A stretch of 7,004 nt of DNA from DATCSE01 sp036568605 (GTDB lineage: Bacteria > Pseudomonadota > Gammaproteobacteria > Burkholderiales > Burkholderiaceae_C): assembly GCA_036568605.1 (NCBI GenBank), contig DATCSE010000208.1:1-7004 (forward strand), given 5' to 3'. The notes beneath the pieces are model-generated. The model did not search any database and was not told the origin of the DNA. It saw only the letters and a list, made by a program, of their open reading frames with translations. Shown here piece after piece: positions 1-5,490 of the stretch. The first letter of the stretch is position 1. Each line of letters opens with the position of its first letter. The position numbers and the translations under genes were made by a program.

Positions 1-71
1 CCGCCGTTGCGGATGCGGTGCTCTTCGTCCACCAGTGCCGTGATGTGATGCAGGATCGAGTCGTCGCTCAT
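1..71 (-). CDS. DUF2630 family protein, N-terminal part (runs off the left edge)
   Basis: Minus-strand reading from the ATG at 69-71 gives 23 codons beginning MSDDSILHHI and continuing TALVDEEHRIRNGG. This matches my memory of the start of DUF2630 proteins, which are small (about 80 residues), acidic, probably helical, of unknown function, and usually have an ILxxIxxLVxEEHxLR-type opening. A good Shine-Dalgarno (GGAAAGG) lies 6 bases upstream of the ATG, which supports this start. The rest of the gene is outside the window. It lies just downstream of the decayed DUF1329 gene on the same strand. No function can be assigned. Confidence 0.72.
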   Translation of the reverse strand, partial: MSDDSILHHITALVDEEHRIRNG

Positions 72-194
72 GGGGTGCCTTTCCGGATTGAACGGGGAAC
101 CGCAGGCCGGCGCAGCGCCGGTCTCCAGCGCTTGTGCCACAGCGCCGGGATGTCCGTCGGTCGCGCGCGAAAGGCCGCGTTCGCCGGATTGGTT

Positions 195-718
195 CCAGTG
201 GCGATGTGGCAGCCTGCTCGAAACAGGCACGAAGGGTGTCTTGCCACTGCCGTCGACCATCCAGCTGATGTCCGAGCCGGCAGCGATGGCGGAGCCATCC
301 ATCACGTACGGCCGTCGAGCAGGCTGTGCTGGATGAACGCAAGGGCATCACAAGTACCCGTCTCGTACACCGGGATCACATGGCCCTCGCGAAGTTTCCA
401 GAGCTTGCCCTGTGCATCGTAGTCAACGGCGGCCACCAGATTCCAACTGTCCTCGTCGACGTAGAAGGTGCGCTTGGGCGACAAGTGGCGCATGCCAGGC
501 CTCACGGTCGCCTCGACCACCCATACCCGATGCAGCTCATAGCGCCGATGCGACGGCGCGACGAAGTCGCTCGCCTTGCCGACCTTCGCAAAAGGTCGTG
601 CTGGCCTTGCTCCCTCAGGGCCGGTAGGCATGGAGCCGACGAATGACAACGCCTTTGCGTCCGGGTGGGTCAGGAGCGCGTCGCTGGGTTGGGTATACCT
701 GAGCGTCCCACAAAGCAA
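195..718 (-). pseudogene. DUF1329 family gene remnant (N-terminus missing, frameshifted)
   Basis: The minus-strand frame from 718 to 302 encodes the C-terminal core of the DUF1329 family. These are usually exported proteins of about 430-450 residues, often encoded near RND exporters and related to LolA/LolB-like lipoprotein sorting folds. The recognisable blocks are YELHRVWVVEATVRPG, FYVDEDSWNLVAAVDYDAQG and LWKLREGHVIPVYE. Roughly the first two thirds of a normal protein are absent: the frame opens inside the terminator hairpin at 719-750 with only a TTG and no ribosome site. The frame stops at 302-304. If one base is restored between 308 and 309, DGR is followed by YVMDGSAIAAGSD and then ISWMVDGSGKTPF, with high-GC third positions, so a single-base deletion is likely. 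After the shift no clear stop appears before the next gene, so the true 3' end is uncertain. Probably non-functional; a sequencing error could explain the frameshift but not the missing N-terminus. Confidence 0.7.
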
Positions 719-750
719 AACGGGTTAGCACCGCTCGGCGCTAACCCGTT
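711..750 (-). terminator. Intrinsic terminator downstream of the tRNA-Asp 3' half
   Basis: A perfect 11-bp inverted repeat (AACGGGTTAGC at 719-729, GCTAACCCGTT at 740-750) encloses a 10-base loop. Read on the minus strand, it lies about 9 bases after the tRNA CCA end and is followed by TTTTGCTTTG, a fair U-tract. On the plus strand it is followed by a weaker TTTTCTT at 754-760, so it may act in both directions. It most likely ended the original tRNA-Asp transcript. Confidence 0.78.
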
Positions 751-759
751 AAATTTTCT

Positions 760-809
760 TGGCGGAGTGGACGGGGCTCGAACCCGCGACCCCCGGCGTG
801 ACAGGCCGG
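760..809 (-). other. tRNA-Asp(GTC) 3' half without 5' half; probable att-site duplicate
   Basis: Read on the minus strand, this 50-base stretch is the whole tRNA-Asp from anticodon stem to CCA. It has stem CCGGC, loop CTGTCAC with anticodon GTC, stem GCCGG, variable loop GGGTC, T-arm GCGGG-TTCGAGC-CCCGT, acceptor strand CCACTCC, discriminator G and encoded CCA. The base before the anticodon stem (810) and everything further upstream is unlike a D-arm, and no GGAGTGG 5' acceptor strand occurs in the next 180 bases. It therefore cannot fold into a full tRNA. Integrases of islands and prophages often use tRNA 3' halves as attachment sites and leave exactly such a copy at the distal end. Because the terminator sits on its 3' side (left), the inserted DNA should lie to the right. 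The copy is nearly unmutated. Confidence 0.82.
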
Positions 810-991
810 GCGATGGAGCGAGGATTCTTGCGGGTTTGCGGGCAGTTCGAATTCCAAGCAGCGGCAGGCGTCGTACGTGGTCAGCGATCTCGCGTCAGCA
901 GTCGACCCTGGCCTGAGGTCTCGTGCCCCCAAGTTGATGTCGGGGGGTCAGGTCGATGCCCAGACTCGCCCCTCTCGACTGCACCGGCTAC
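810..991. other. Gene-free stretch between tRNA fragment and anion transporter
   Basis: No convincing coding region is visible on either strand here. It lies just inside the putative island end and downstream of the transporter. A run of five C at 925-929 faces a run of six G about 12 bases later and could form a short GC hairpin, but no T-tract follows, so I do not call a terminator. The motif GGGGGGTCAGGTC near 941-953 resembles ends seen near some IS200-like elements, but no matching transposase or second end is present. Confidence 0.4.
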
Positions 992-2230
992 TCAACCCGG
1001 CATGCGCCACCAGAGATACAGCGCCGTTGTCGCCAACGTGGCCAGCGTCACCGGCACGCCGATCGCCGCGTGCCGCTTCCAATCGATGCGCACGCCGCAA
1101 CGCGCGGCGGCGTCGACGACGATGATGTTGGCAATGCTGCCGACGATGAAGAGATTTCCGGCAAACGTGCTCGCCAGCGCGAGCAGCGGCCCGGCCAGCG
1201 GCTGCCGGTCGGCCACCGGCAGGAGCAGCATCACCGCCGGAACGTTGGAGACGATGTTCGACAGCACGAAGGCAGCGCCGAACAGTGGCGCCGGATGGTC
1301 CAGCCGCAGGCCCAGCGCTTCGCAGTCCGCCACCAGTCGCGCAGGCAGCCCGGTACGCTGCAGCGCGTCGTTGACGACGAACAGGCCCATGAACAGCACG
1401 AGCAGCTCCCAGTCGACCAGGCCCAGCATCGAGCGCGAGTGCAGCTTGCGGCTCATCAGCAGCACGCCGGCGCCGGCGAGTGCGACCACCTCGCGCGGCC
1501 ACGGCGCAAAGAGGAACGCGAGCAGCACCACGAGCGCGACGCCCAGGCCCTTGGCAGTCTGCCATCGGTCCAGGGATTCCGGCCTGAGAGTGTCGCTCGA
1601 CGCCACGGTTGCGCTGGCTTCCTCCATCACCCATCGGCCTCGGACGCTGGCCAGGATGAGCACCCAGGTCACGGCCAAGCCGACCAGCACGGGTATCGCG
1701 GCTTGGGCGGCGTAGCCCGCGAAGGGCAGACCCAGCGTCTGGCCGATCAGCATGTTCTGCGGGTTGCCGATCAGCGTCGCGGCCGAGCCGATGTTGGCCG
1801 CGCACGCGAGTGCGAGCAGAAAGGGAACCGGATCGAGCCGCCGCCGCACGCAGGCGTCGACCAGCACCGGCGCAACCGCGAGGCAAACGATGTCGTTGCT
1901 GAACACCGCTGACAAGAGCCCGACGACGAGGATCAGCACGCCCAGCAGCAGCGGCGGGGAGACCCGCAGTGCCGCGAGGCGGACCGTGACCCAGTCGTAG
2001 AAGCCGCCCAGCCGCATCTGCGCCGACACCACCATGAAGGCGAACAGCAGCAGCAAGGTCGGCAAGTGGATCGAGCGCGCGGCGTCCTCGACCGACACCG
2101 CTTCGCTGGCAATCATCGCGATCGCGCCGAGCAGCGCGACGCCGGTGCGGTCGAGCTGCAGGAATGGCAGCCCGCCCAGGATCATGCCGAGGTACACCAA
2201 GCCGAAGATCAGGAGAACGGTCGTGGTCAT
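992..2230 (-). CDS. ArsB/NhaD/SLC13-superfamily anion transporter
   Basis: A 412-residue, very hydrophobic protein with about 10-12 predicted membrane segments spread over its length. It belongs to the ion transporter (IT) superfamily, which includes ArsB, NhaD, SLC13/DASS and the E. coli YbiR-type putative anion transporters. Diagnostic blocks occur twice, as expected for the inverted repeat of this fold: FSNDI at 110-114 with NIGSAATLIGNPQN at 146-159, and SNIVSNVPAVMLL at 324-336 with NLFIVGSIANIIV at 359-371. The GNPQN block marks the substrate/cation-binding hairpin. Residues 200-225 form a polar cytoplasmic linker between the halves. The substrate cannot be read from sequence; arsenite, a small organic or inorganic anion, or Na+/H+ exchange are all possible, with YbiR-like anion transport favoured. 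The ATG at 2228-2230 fits the first membrane helix, but no clear Shine-Dalgarno precedes it. It is transcribed divergently from the hydrolase/ABC operon. Confidence 0.85.
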   Translation of the reverse strand: MTTTVLLIFGLVYLGMILGGLPFLQLDRTGVALLGAIAMIASEAVSVEDAARSIHLPTLLLLFAFMVVSAQMRLGGFYDWVTVRLAALRVSPPLLLGVLILVVGLLSAVFSNDIVCLAVAPVLVDACVRRRLDPVPFLLALACAANIGSAATLIGNPQNMLIGQTLGLPFAGYAAQAAIPVLVGLAVTWVLILASVRGRWVMEEASATVASSDTLRPESLDRWQTAKGLGVALVVLLAFLFAPWPREVVALAGAGVLLMSRKLHSRSMLGLVDWELLVLFMGLFVVNDALQRTGLPARLVADCEALGLRLDHPAPLFGAAFVLSNIVSNVPAVMLLLPVADRQPLAGPLLALASTFAGNLFIVGSIANIIVVDAAARCGVRIDWKRHAAIGVPVTLATLATTALYLWWRMPG

Positions 2231-2371
2231 GGGGCAGATTGTTGCTGGGTTCGACGGCGGACCAACACAGCCTCACCGGCGCATGCAGCGCCTGGGCCAG
2301 GGCGATGCTCCGAACGCCATGCGTCGAGACGGACCGGCCCAAGTCAGCCGATACCCACCTTCACATTCAGC
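2231..2371. other. Divergent intergenic region upstream of the anion transporter
   Basis: No gene is supported on either strand. A small GGCGC-ATGCA-GCGCC dyad lies at 2278-2292. No convincing sigma70 promoter was found for the minus-strand transporter. The region should contain its promoter, and possibly operators for a regulator that is not in the window. Confidence 0.4.
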
Positions 2372-2400
2372 TTGACACACCGTCGCGTCGCGCCTACTCT
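2372..2400 (+). promoter_or_regulatory. Sigma70-type promoter of the hydrolase/ABC operon
   Basis: A perfect -35 hexamer TTGACA at 2372-2377 is followed, after an optimal 17-base spacer, by TACTCT at 2395-2400, a weak -10 that keeps the first, second and last consensus bases. Transcription would start near 2406-2408, giving a 5' leader of roughly 117 bases before the hydrolase ATG. The weak -10 suggests modest or activator-dependent output. Confidence 0.6.
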
Positions 2401-2410
2401 TCGCCGCGTT

Positions 2411-2450
2411 CGCACTTGATCCGAGTGCGTCAGGCAGCAAGGTTGCTGCC
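2411..2450 (+). promoter_or_regulatory. Two tandem hairpins in the operon leader (candidate RNA sensor or ANTAR target)
   Basis: Hairpin 1 (2411-2429) is a 6-bp perfect stem, CGCACT/AGTGCG, with loop TGATCCG. Hairpin 2 (2433-2450) is GGCAGC-AAGGTT-GCTGCC, with a 6-bp GC-rich stem and a hexaloop. Both lie between the predicted transcription start and a terminator hairpin. The hexaloop has A at position 1 and G at position 4, the pattern recognised by ANTAR antiterminator proteins. The loop of hairpin 1 does not have that pattern. As DNA, hairpin 1 could instead be an operator dyad next to the start site. I do not recognise a known riboswitch class. Confidence 0.5.
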
Positions 2451-2466
2451 CCACATACCGGCTATG

Positions 2467-2512
2467 AAAGCCCTCGATTTGCGCCACCGCGCATCGAGGG
2501 CTTTTTCTTTTT
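2467..2512 (+). terminator. Intrinsic terminator in the leader, just upstream of the hydrolase (attenuator)
   Basis: A perfect 12-bp inverted repeat, AAAGCCCTCGAT (2467-2478) and ATCGAGGGCTTT (2493-2504), has an inner GCGC-CACC-GCGC extension and is followed by TTCTTTTT (2505-2512). It is a textbook rho-independent terminator ending only 3 bases before the GGAG ribosome site of the hydrolase gene. No plus-strand gene upstream needs terminating, so it probably controls entry into the operon. A short competing stem, GGCT (2460-2463) with AGCC (2469-2472), would occupy the terminator's 5' arm and could be part of an antiterminator. Confidence 0.85.
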
Positions 2513-2523
2513 CTGGAGACGAC

Positions 2524-3420
2524 ATGTCGATCTCTCGGCCCTCGCATGGGCAAGACGTTTTTCCGGACTCGGTGGTCGCGAGCATCCAGATGGAGCCGCG
2601 CATCGGCGAAACGGCAGTCAATGTCGCGCGCTCGATCCGCATGATCGAGGAGGCGGCGTCCAACGGTGCCACGCTGGTTGTGCTCCCCGAGCTGGCGAAC
2701 ACCGGCTACGCGTTCTCGAGCCGCTCTGAAGCCTTCGGCCTCGCGGAAGCGGTTCCCGAGGGTGCGAGCGCATCCGCATGGATCGAAGCGGCGAAGCGGC
2801 TGAACATTCACCTCGTCGCCGGCATCGCCGAGCGCGACGGCGATCGGCTCTTCAACTCGGCGCTCGTGGCCGGCCCGCGCGGCCCCATCGGCGTGTACCG
2901 CAAGCTGCACCTCTGGGGCGACGAGCATCTCTTCTTCGAGGCCGGCGACGCGGGCCTGCCGGTGTTCCACACCGAGCTCGGCCGCCTGGCCGTGGCCATC
3001 TGCTACGACGGCTGGTTTCCCGAGGTCTACCGGCTGCTCGCGATGAAGGGCGCCGACATCGTCTGCGTCCCGACCAACTGGGTGCCGATGCCGGGCCAGA
3101 GCCCGGAGCACACGGCGATGGCCAACACGCTGACGATGGCCAGCGCCCACAGCAACGGCCTGAACATCGTCTGCGCCAACCGCATCGGCACCGAGCGCGG
3201 CCAGCCGTTCATTGGCCAGAGCCTGATCGTCGGCGCGCAGGGCTGGCCGCTCGCCGGCCCGGCCACCCCCGATCGCGAGGAGATCCTGTATGCGCGGATC
3301 AACCTCAAGCAGTCCCGTCATGCCCGTCACCTGAACGCGTTCAACGATGTGCTTCGGGATCGGCGGGATGACATCTACGACCCAATGCTCGGAACCGGCT
3401 GGCCACTGCCCAGGCATTGA
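2524..3420 (+). CDS. Nitrilase-superfamily carbon-nitrogen hydrolase, probable amidase
   Basis: A 298-residue cytoplasmic enzyme with the complete catalytic set of the nitrilase superfamily: Glu56 in LPELANTGY, Lys127 in YRKLHLW and Cys160 in ICYDGWFPE, plus the supporting Glu134. The Cys attacks a C-N bond (amide, carbamoyl or nitrile) and forms a thioester. From memory, the protein resembles the Pyrococcus PH0642-type and related bacterial amidases: IQMEP at the start, VLPEL..TGY, GPRGPIGVYRKLHL, and a C-terminal FNDVLRDRRDDIY. That favours amidase over true nitrile hydrolysis; the exact substrate is unknown. I chose the ATG at 2524 because GGAG lies 5 bases upstream and the terminator ends before it. 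The frame is open upstream, and an ATG at 2464 would add 20 residues but has no ribosome site. It is first in the operon; the binding-protein gene starts 38 bases after its stop, so the enzyme likely acts on the imported substrate. Confidence 0.9.
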   Translation: MSISRPSHGQDVFPDSVVASIQMEPRIGETAVNVARSIRMIEEAASNGATLVVLPELANTGYAFSSRSEAFGLAEAVPEGASASAWIEAAKRLNIHLVAGIAERDGDRLFNSALVAGPRGPIGVYRKLHLWGDEHLFFEAGDAGLPVFHTELGRLAVAICYDGWFPEVYRLLAMKGADIVCVPTNWVPMPGQSPEHTAMANTLTMASAHSNGLNIVCANRIGTERGQPFIGQSLIVGAQGWPLAGPATPDREEILYARINLKQSRHARHLNAFNDVLRDRRDDIYDPMLGTGWPLPRH

Positions 3421-3458
3421 TCGCTCCCTTGACCTTCTCAACCTTCAAAAGGAACACC

Positions 3459-4622
3459 ATGACAAGCCTTCGTCTCATTGCCCGCGGCAGCACGATCGCC
3501 GCCTTGGCCACGCTCGCGTTCCAGGTGCAGGCCGCCGACCCGATCCGCATCGGCGTGCCGGTCGGGCTGTCGGGCGCGAACAGCGTCGTCGCCCCGGCCG
3601 TCGTGCAGTCCTCGCAGCTCGCGGTCGACGAGATCAACGCCGCCGGCGGCATCCTCGGCCGCAAGGTCGAGCTCGAGATCGTCGACGATGCGTCCGGCGC
3701 GGTCGGCGCGCAGAAGGCCTTCGACACGCTGGTGTTCCAGAAGAAGGTCGACGCGATCATCGCGATGGAGACGAGCGCCGCGCGCAACGCCGCGCTGCCG
3801 ATCGTCGCACGCGGCAAGGTGCCCTACATCTACACCTCGTTCTACGAAGGCCGCTCGTGCAGCCCGTGGATGCTGGTGAACGGCTGGGTGCCGGAGCAGC
3901 AGGTCGCGCCGGTGGTCGACTACTTCGCGAAGAGCAAGGGCGCCAAGAGCTTCTTCCTCGTCGGCAGCGACTACGCGTTCGGCCGCGGGATGCTCGACTT
4001 CACGAAGAAGTACATCGAGCAGCACGGCGGCAAGGTGGTCGGCGAGGAGTATCTGCCGATGGACGGAAGCGACTGGACCGCGATCATCTCGAAGATCCGC
4101 GCCGCCCGCCCCGATGCGCTGATCAGCGCGACCGCCGGCGGCGCGCCGAACGTCTCGCTCGCCAAGCAGCTCAAGGCCGCCGGTCTCGCGCAGCCCTATG
4201 GCAACCTCGCGATCGACGAAGGCACCGCGAAGACGATGGGCGACGTCGCAACCGGCATGTACCTCTCGGCCTCGTACCTGACGAGCATCGACATCCCCGA
4301 GAATCTGAAGTTCATCGACGGCTTGAAGAAAAAGTTCGGCACCGAGCTGAAGACCCCGAACGAACTCTCGGCCCCGCAGTACGAGGCGATCTACCTGTAC
4401 AAGGCTGCCGTCGAGAAGGCCGGCACCACCGACTCCGCCAAGGTGATGAAAACGCTCGGCGAAGTGAGCTACACAGGCCCGCGCGGCCCGGTGCAGATGA
4501 ACAAGAGCCGCCACACGCCGCTGTCGATGCGCCTGGGCCAGGTCCAGGGCGACGGATCGATCAGGATCCTCGAGACCTTCGCGAACGTGGACCCGGGCAT
4601 GCAGTGCCCCAGCGCGAAGTAA
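3459..4622 (+). CDS. Periplasmic substrate-binding protein, urea/amide-type (Leu/Ile/Val-binding fold)
   Basis: A 387-residue precursor with a Sec signal peptide: basic start, hydrophobic core at about 10-22, and probable cleavage after VQA at 25, leaving ADPIRIGVPVGLSG. The mature part is a type I periplasmic binding fold with the usual LAVDEINAAGGILGRKVEL opening. Several stretches resemble AmiC, FmdD and UrtA, the amide/urea-binding branch, rather than the amino-acid-binding LivJ/LivK: TSFYEGRSCSPW (126-137), VPEQQVAPVVDYF (144-156), FFLVGSDYAFGR (165-176) and YTGPRGPVQMNKSRHTPLS (338-356). Cys134 and Cys383 could form a disulfide, as in some UrtA proteins. The ATG at 3459 has AAAAGGA 5-6 bases upstream and is the only start that gives a proper signal peptide. 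It sits between the hydrolase and the permeases and would deliver the substrate to them. Confidence 0.9.
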   Translation: MTSLRLIARGSTIAALATLAFQVQAADPIRIGVPVGLSGANSVVAPAVVQSSQLAVDEINAAGGILGRKVELEIVDDASGAVGAQKAFDTLVFQKKVDAIIAMETSAARNAALPIVARGKVPYIYTSFYEGRSCSPWMLVNGWVPEQQVAPVVDYFAKSKGAKSFFLVGSDYAFGRGMLDFTKKYIEQHGGKVVGEEYLPMDGSDWTAIISKIRAARPDALISATAGGAPNVSLAKQLKAAGLAQPYGNLAIDEGTAKTMGDVATGMYLSASYLTSIDIPENLKFIDGLKKKFGTELKTPNELSAPQYEAIYLYKAAVEKAGTTDSAKVMKTLGEVSYTGPRGPVQMNKSRHTPLSMRLGQVQGDGSIRILETFANVDPGMQCPSAK

Positions 4623-4656
4623 ACGGCGTCATCATCGAGGACCACCGGAGATCGTC

Positions 4657-5490
4657 ATGGTGCTCTTGCTGGACTGGCTCACGACCGCGGCGATGTTGTT
4701 CATCGTCACGGCGGGGCTGATGATGATCTTCGGGGTGATGAAGATCGTGAACTTCGCGCATGGCGCCCTGCTCACGCTGGGCGGCTACGCGAGCTTCGTG
4801 ATCACGCAGCTCAGGCTCGACCCGTGGCTCGCCTGGCCGCTCGCTCTGCTGGTCGGCATCGTGGTGGGCTGCGTGGTCGAGGCGCTGATCGTGCGGCCTC
4901 TCTACAAGCGGCCGCTCGATGCGATCCTCGCCACCTGGGGCCTGGGCATCGTGATCGGCCAGCTGATCGTGATCGCGTTCGGGCGCGGCGTGCAGTTCGT
5001 CGACGCGCCGCTGCAGGGGACCTGGTCGGTGGCCGGGCTGCCCTACTCGGCCTACCGGCTGGTGCTGATCCCGGTCGCGCTCGGCTTGTGCGCACTGCTC
5101 ACCGGGCTGCTGAACGGCACACGCTTCGGCGTGAAGACCCGCGCGGTCATCATGAACGAAGAGCTGGCGCGCGGCCTCGGCATCCACTCCGGCCGCATCC
5201 GCTTCGTCACGTTCTCGCTCGGTGCCGGGATCGGCACCTTGGCGGGCGCGCTGATCACGCCGCTGTCCAGCGTCGATCCCGACATGGGCCTGCCCTGGCT
5301 GGTGGGTGCGTTCATGCTCGTGATGGTCTCGGGGCACTCGATGCTCGGCCTGCTCGTCACCTGCCTGGTGTTCGGTGCCTGCCAGGTGATGGTCAGCACG
5401 TACCTGAGCCCGGTGCTCGGCGGCCTGACGATCGCGGTGCTGGCAGCGCTGACGCTTCGCATCCGTCCGCAAGGGTTCGCGCATGGCTGA
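4657..5490 (+). CDS. LivH/UrtB-type ABC transporter permease
   Basis: A 277-residue integral membrane protein with about eight hydrophobic segments, typical of the first permease in the branched-chain amino acid/urea/amide ABC family and slightly shorter than E. coli LivH. Visible hallmarks are GVMKIVNFAHGALLTLGGY (26-44), the cytoplasmic coupling region TRAVIMNEELARGLGIHSGRI (161-181), and the C-terminal LRIRPQGF (267-274). GGAG lies 6 bases before the ATG. It starts 34 bases after the binding-protein stop, and its last 8 bases overlap the start of the next gene, so the two permeases are translationally coupled. It should pair with the membrane domain of the following fused protein to form the transport channel. 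Confidence 0.9.
   Translation: MVLLLDWLTTAAMLFIVTAGLMMIFGVMKIVNFAHGALLTLGGYASFVITQLRLDPWLAWPLALLVGIVVGCVVEALIVRPLYKRPLDAILATWGLGIVIGQLIVIAFGRGVQFVDAPLQGTWSVAGLPYSAYRLVLIPVALGLCALLTGLLNGTRFGVKTRAVIMNEELARGLGIHSGRIRFVTFSLGAGIGTLAGALITPLSSVDPDMGLPWLVGAFMLVMVSGHSMLGLLVTCLVFGACQVMVSTYLSPVLGGLTIAVLAALTLRIRPQGFAHG

Noticed and set aside
760..855. Complete tRNA gene, or a second tRNA suggested by GTTCGAATTCC near 845-855
   Set aside because: No D-arm or 5' acceptor strand can be found for the first, and the second has no pairable T-stem or other tRNA arms.
920..955. Insertion-sequence end (GGGGGGTCAGGTC)
   Set aside because: Only a loose resemblance, with no partner end, target duplication or transposase in the window.
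759..1715. Plus-strand open frame beginning MAEWTGLEPATPGVTG
   Set aside because: Its first residues are simply the reverse complement of the tRNA-Asp 3' half, a well-known source of false proteins, and the rest is antisense to the anion transporter.
948..2342. 464-codon minus-strand frame overlapping the transporter
   Set aside because: It is a shifted frame of the transporter gene, with low-complexity Arg/Ala-rich composition and no family motifs. The 412-residue frame has all the transporter signatures.
2164..2523. Hydrolase starting far upstream in the open frame
   Set aside because: The extension would cover the promoter and terminator, contains no family sequence, and the ATG at 2524 has a proper ribosome site.
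2407..2523. Known guanidine, SAM, preQ1, glycine or TPP riboswitch
   Set aside because: None of the conserved core sequences I remember for these classes is present; the hairpins are too small for most of them. A covariance search would be needed to exclude rarer classes.
3438..4514. Long minus-strand frame opposite the binding-protein gene
   Set aside because: Antisense shadow caused by high GC at third positions; rich in Arg/Val/His/Asp with no recognisable domain.
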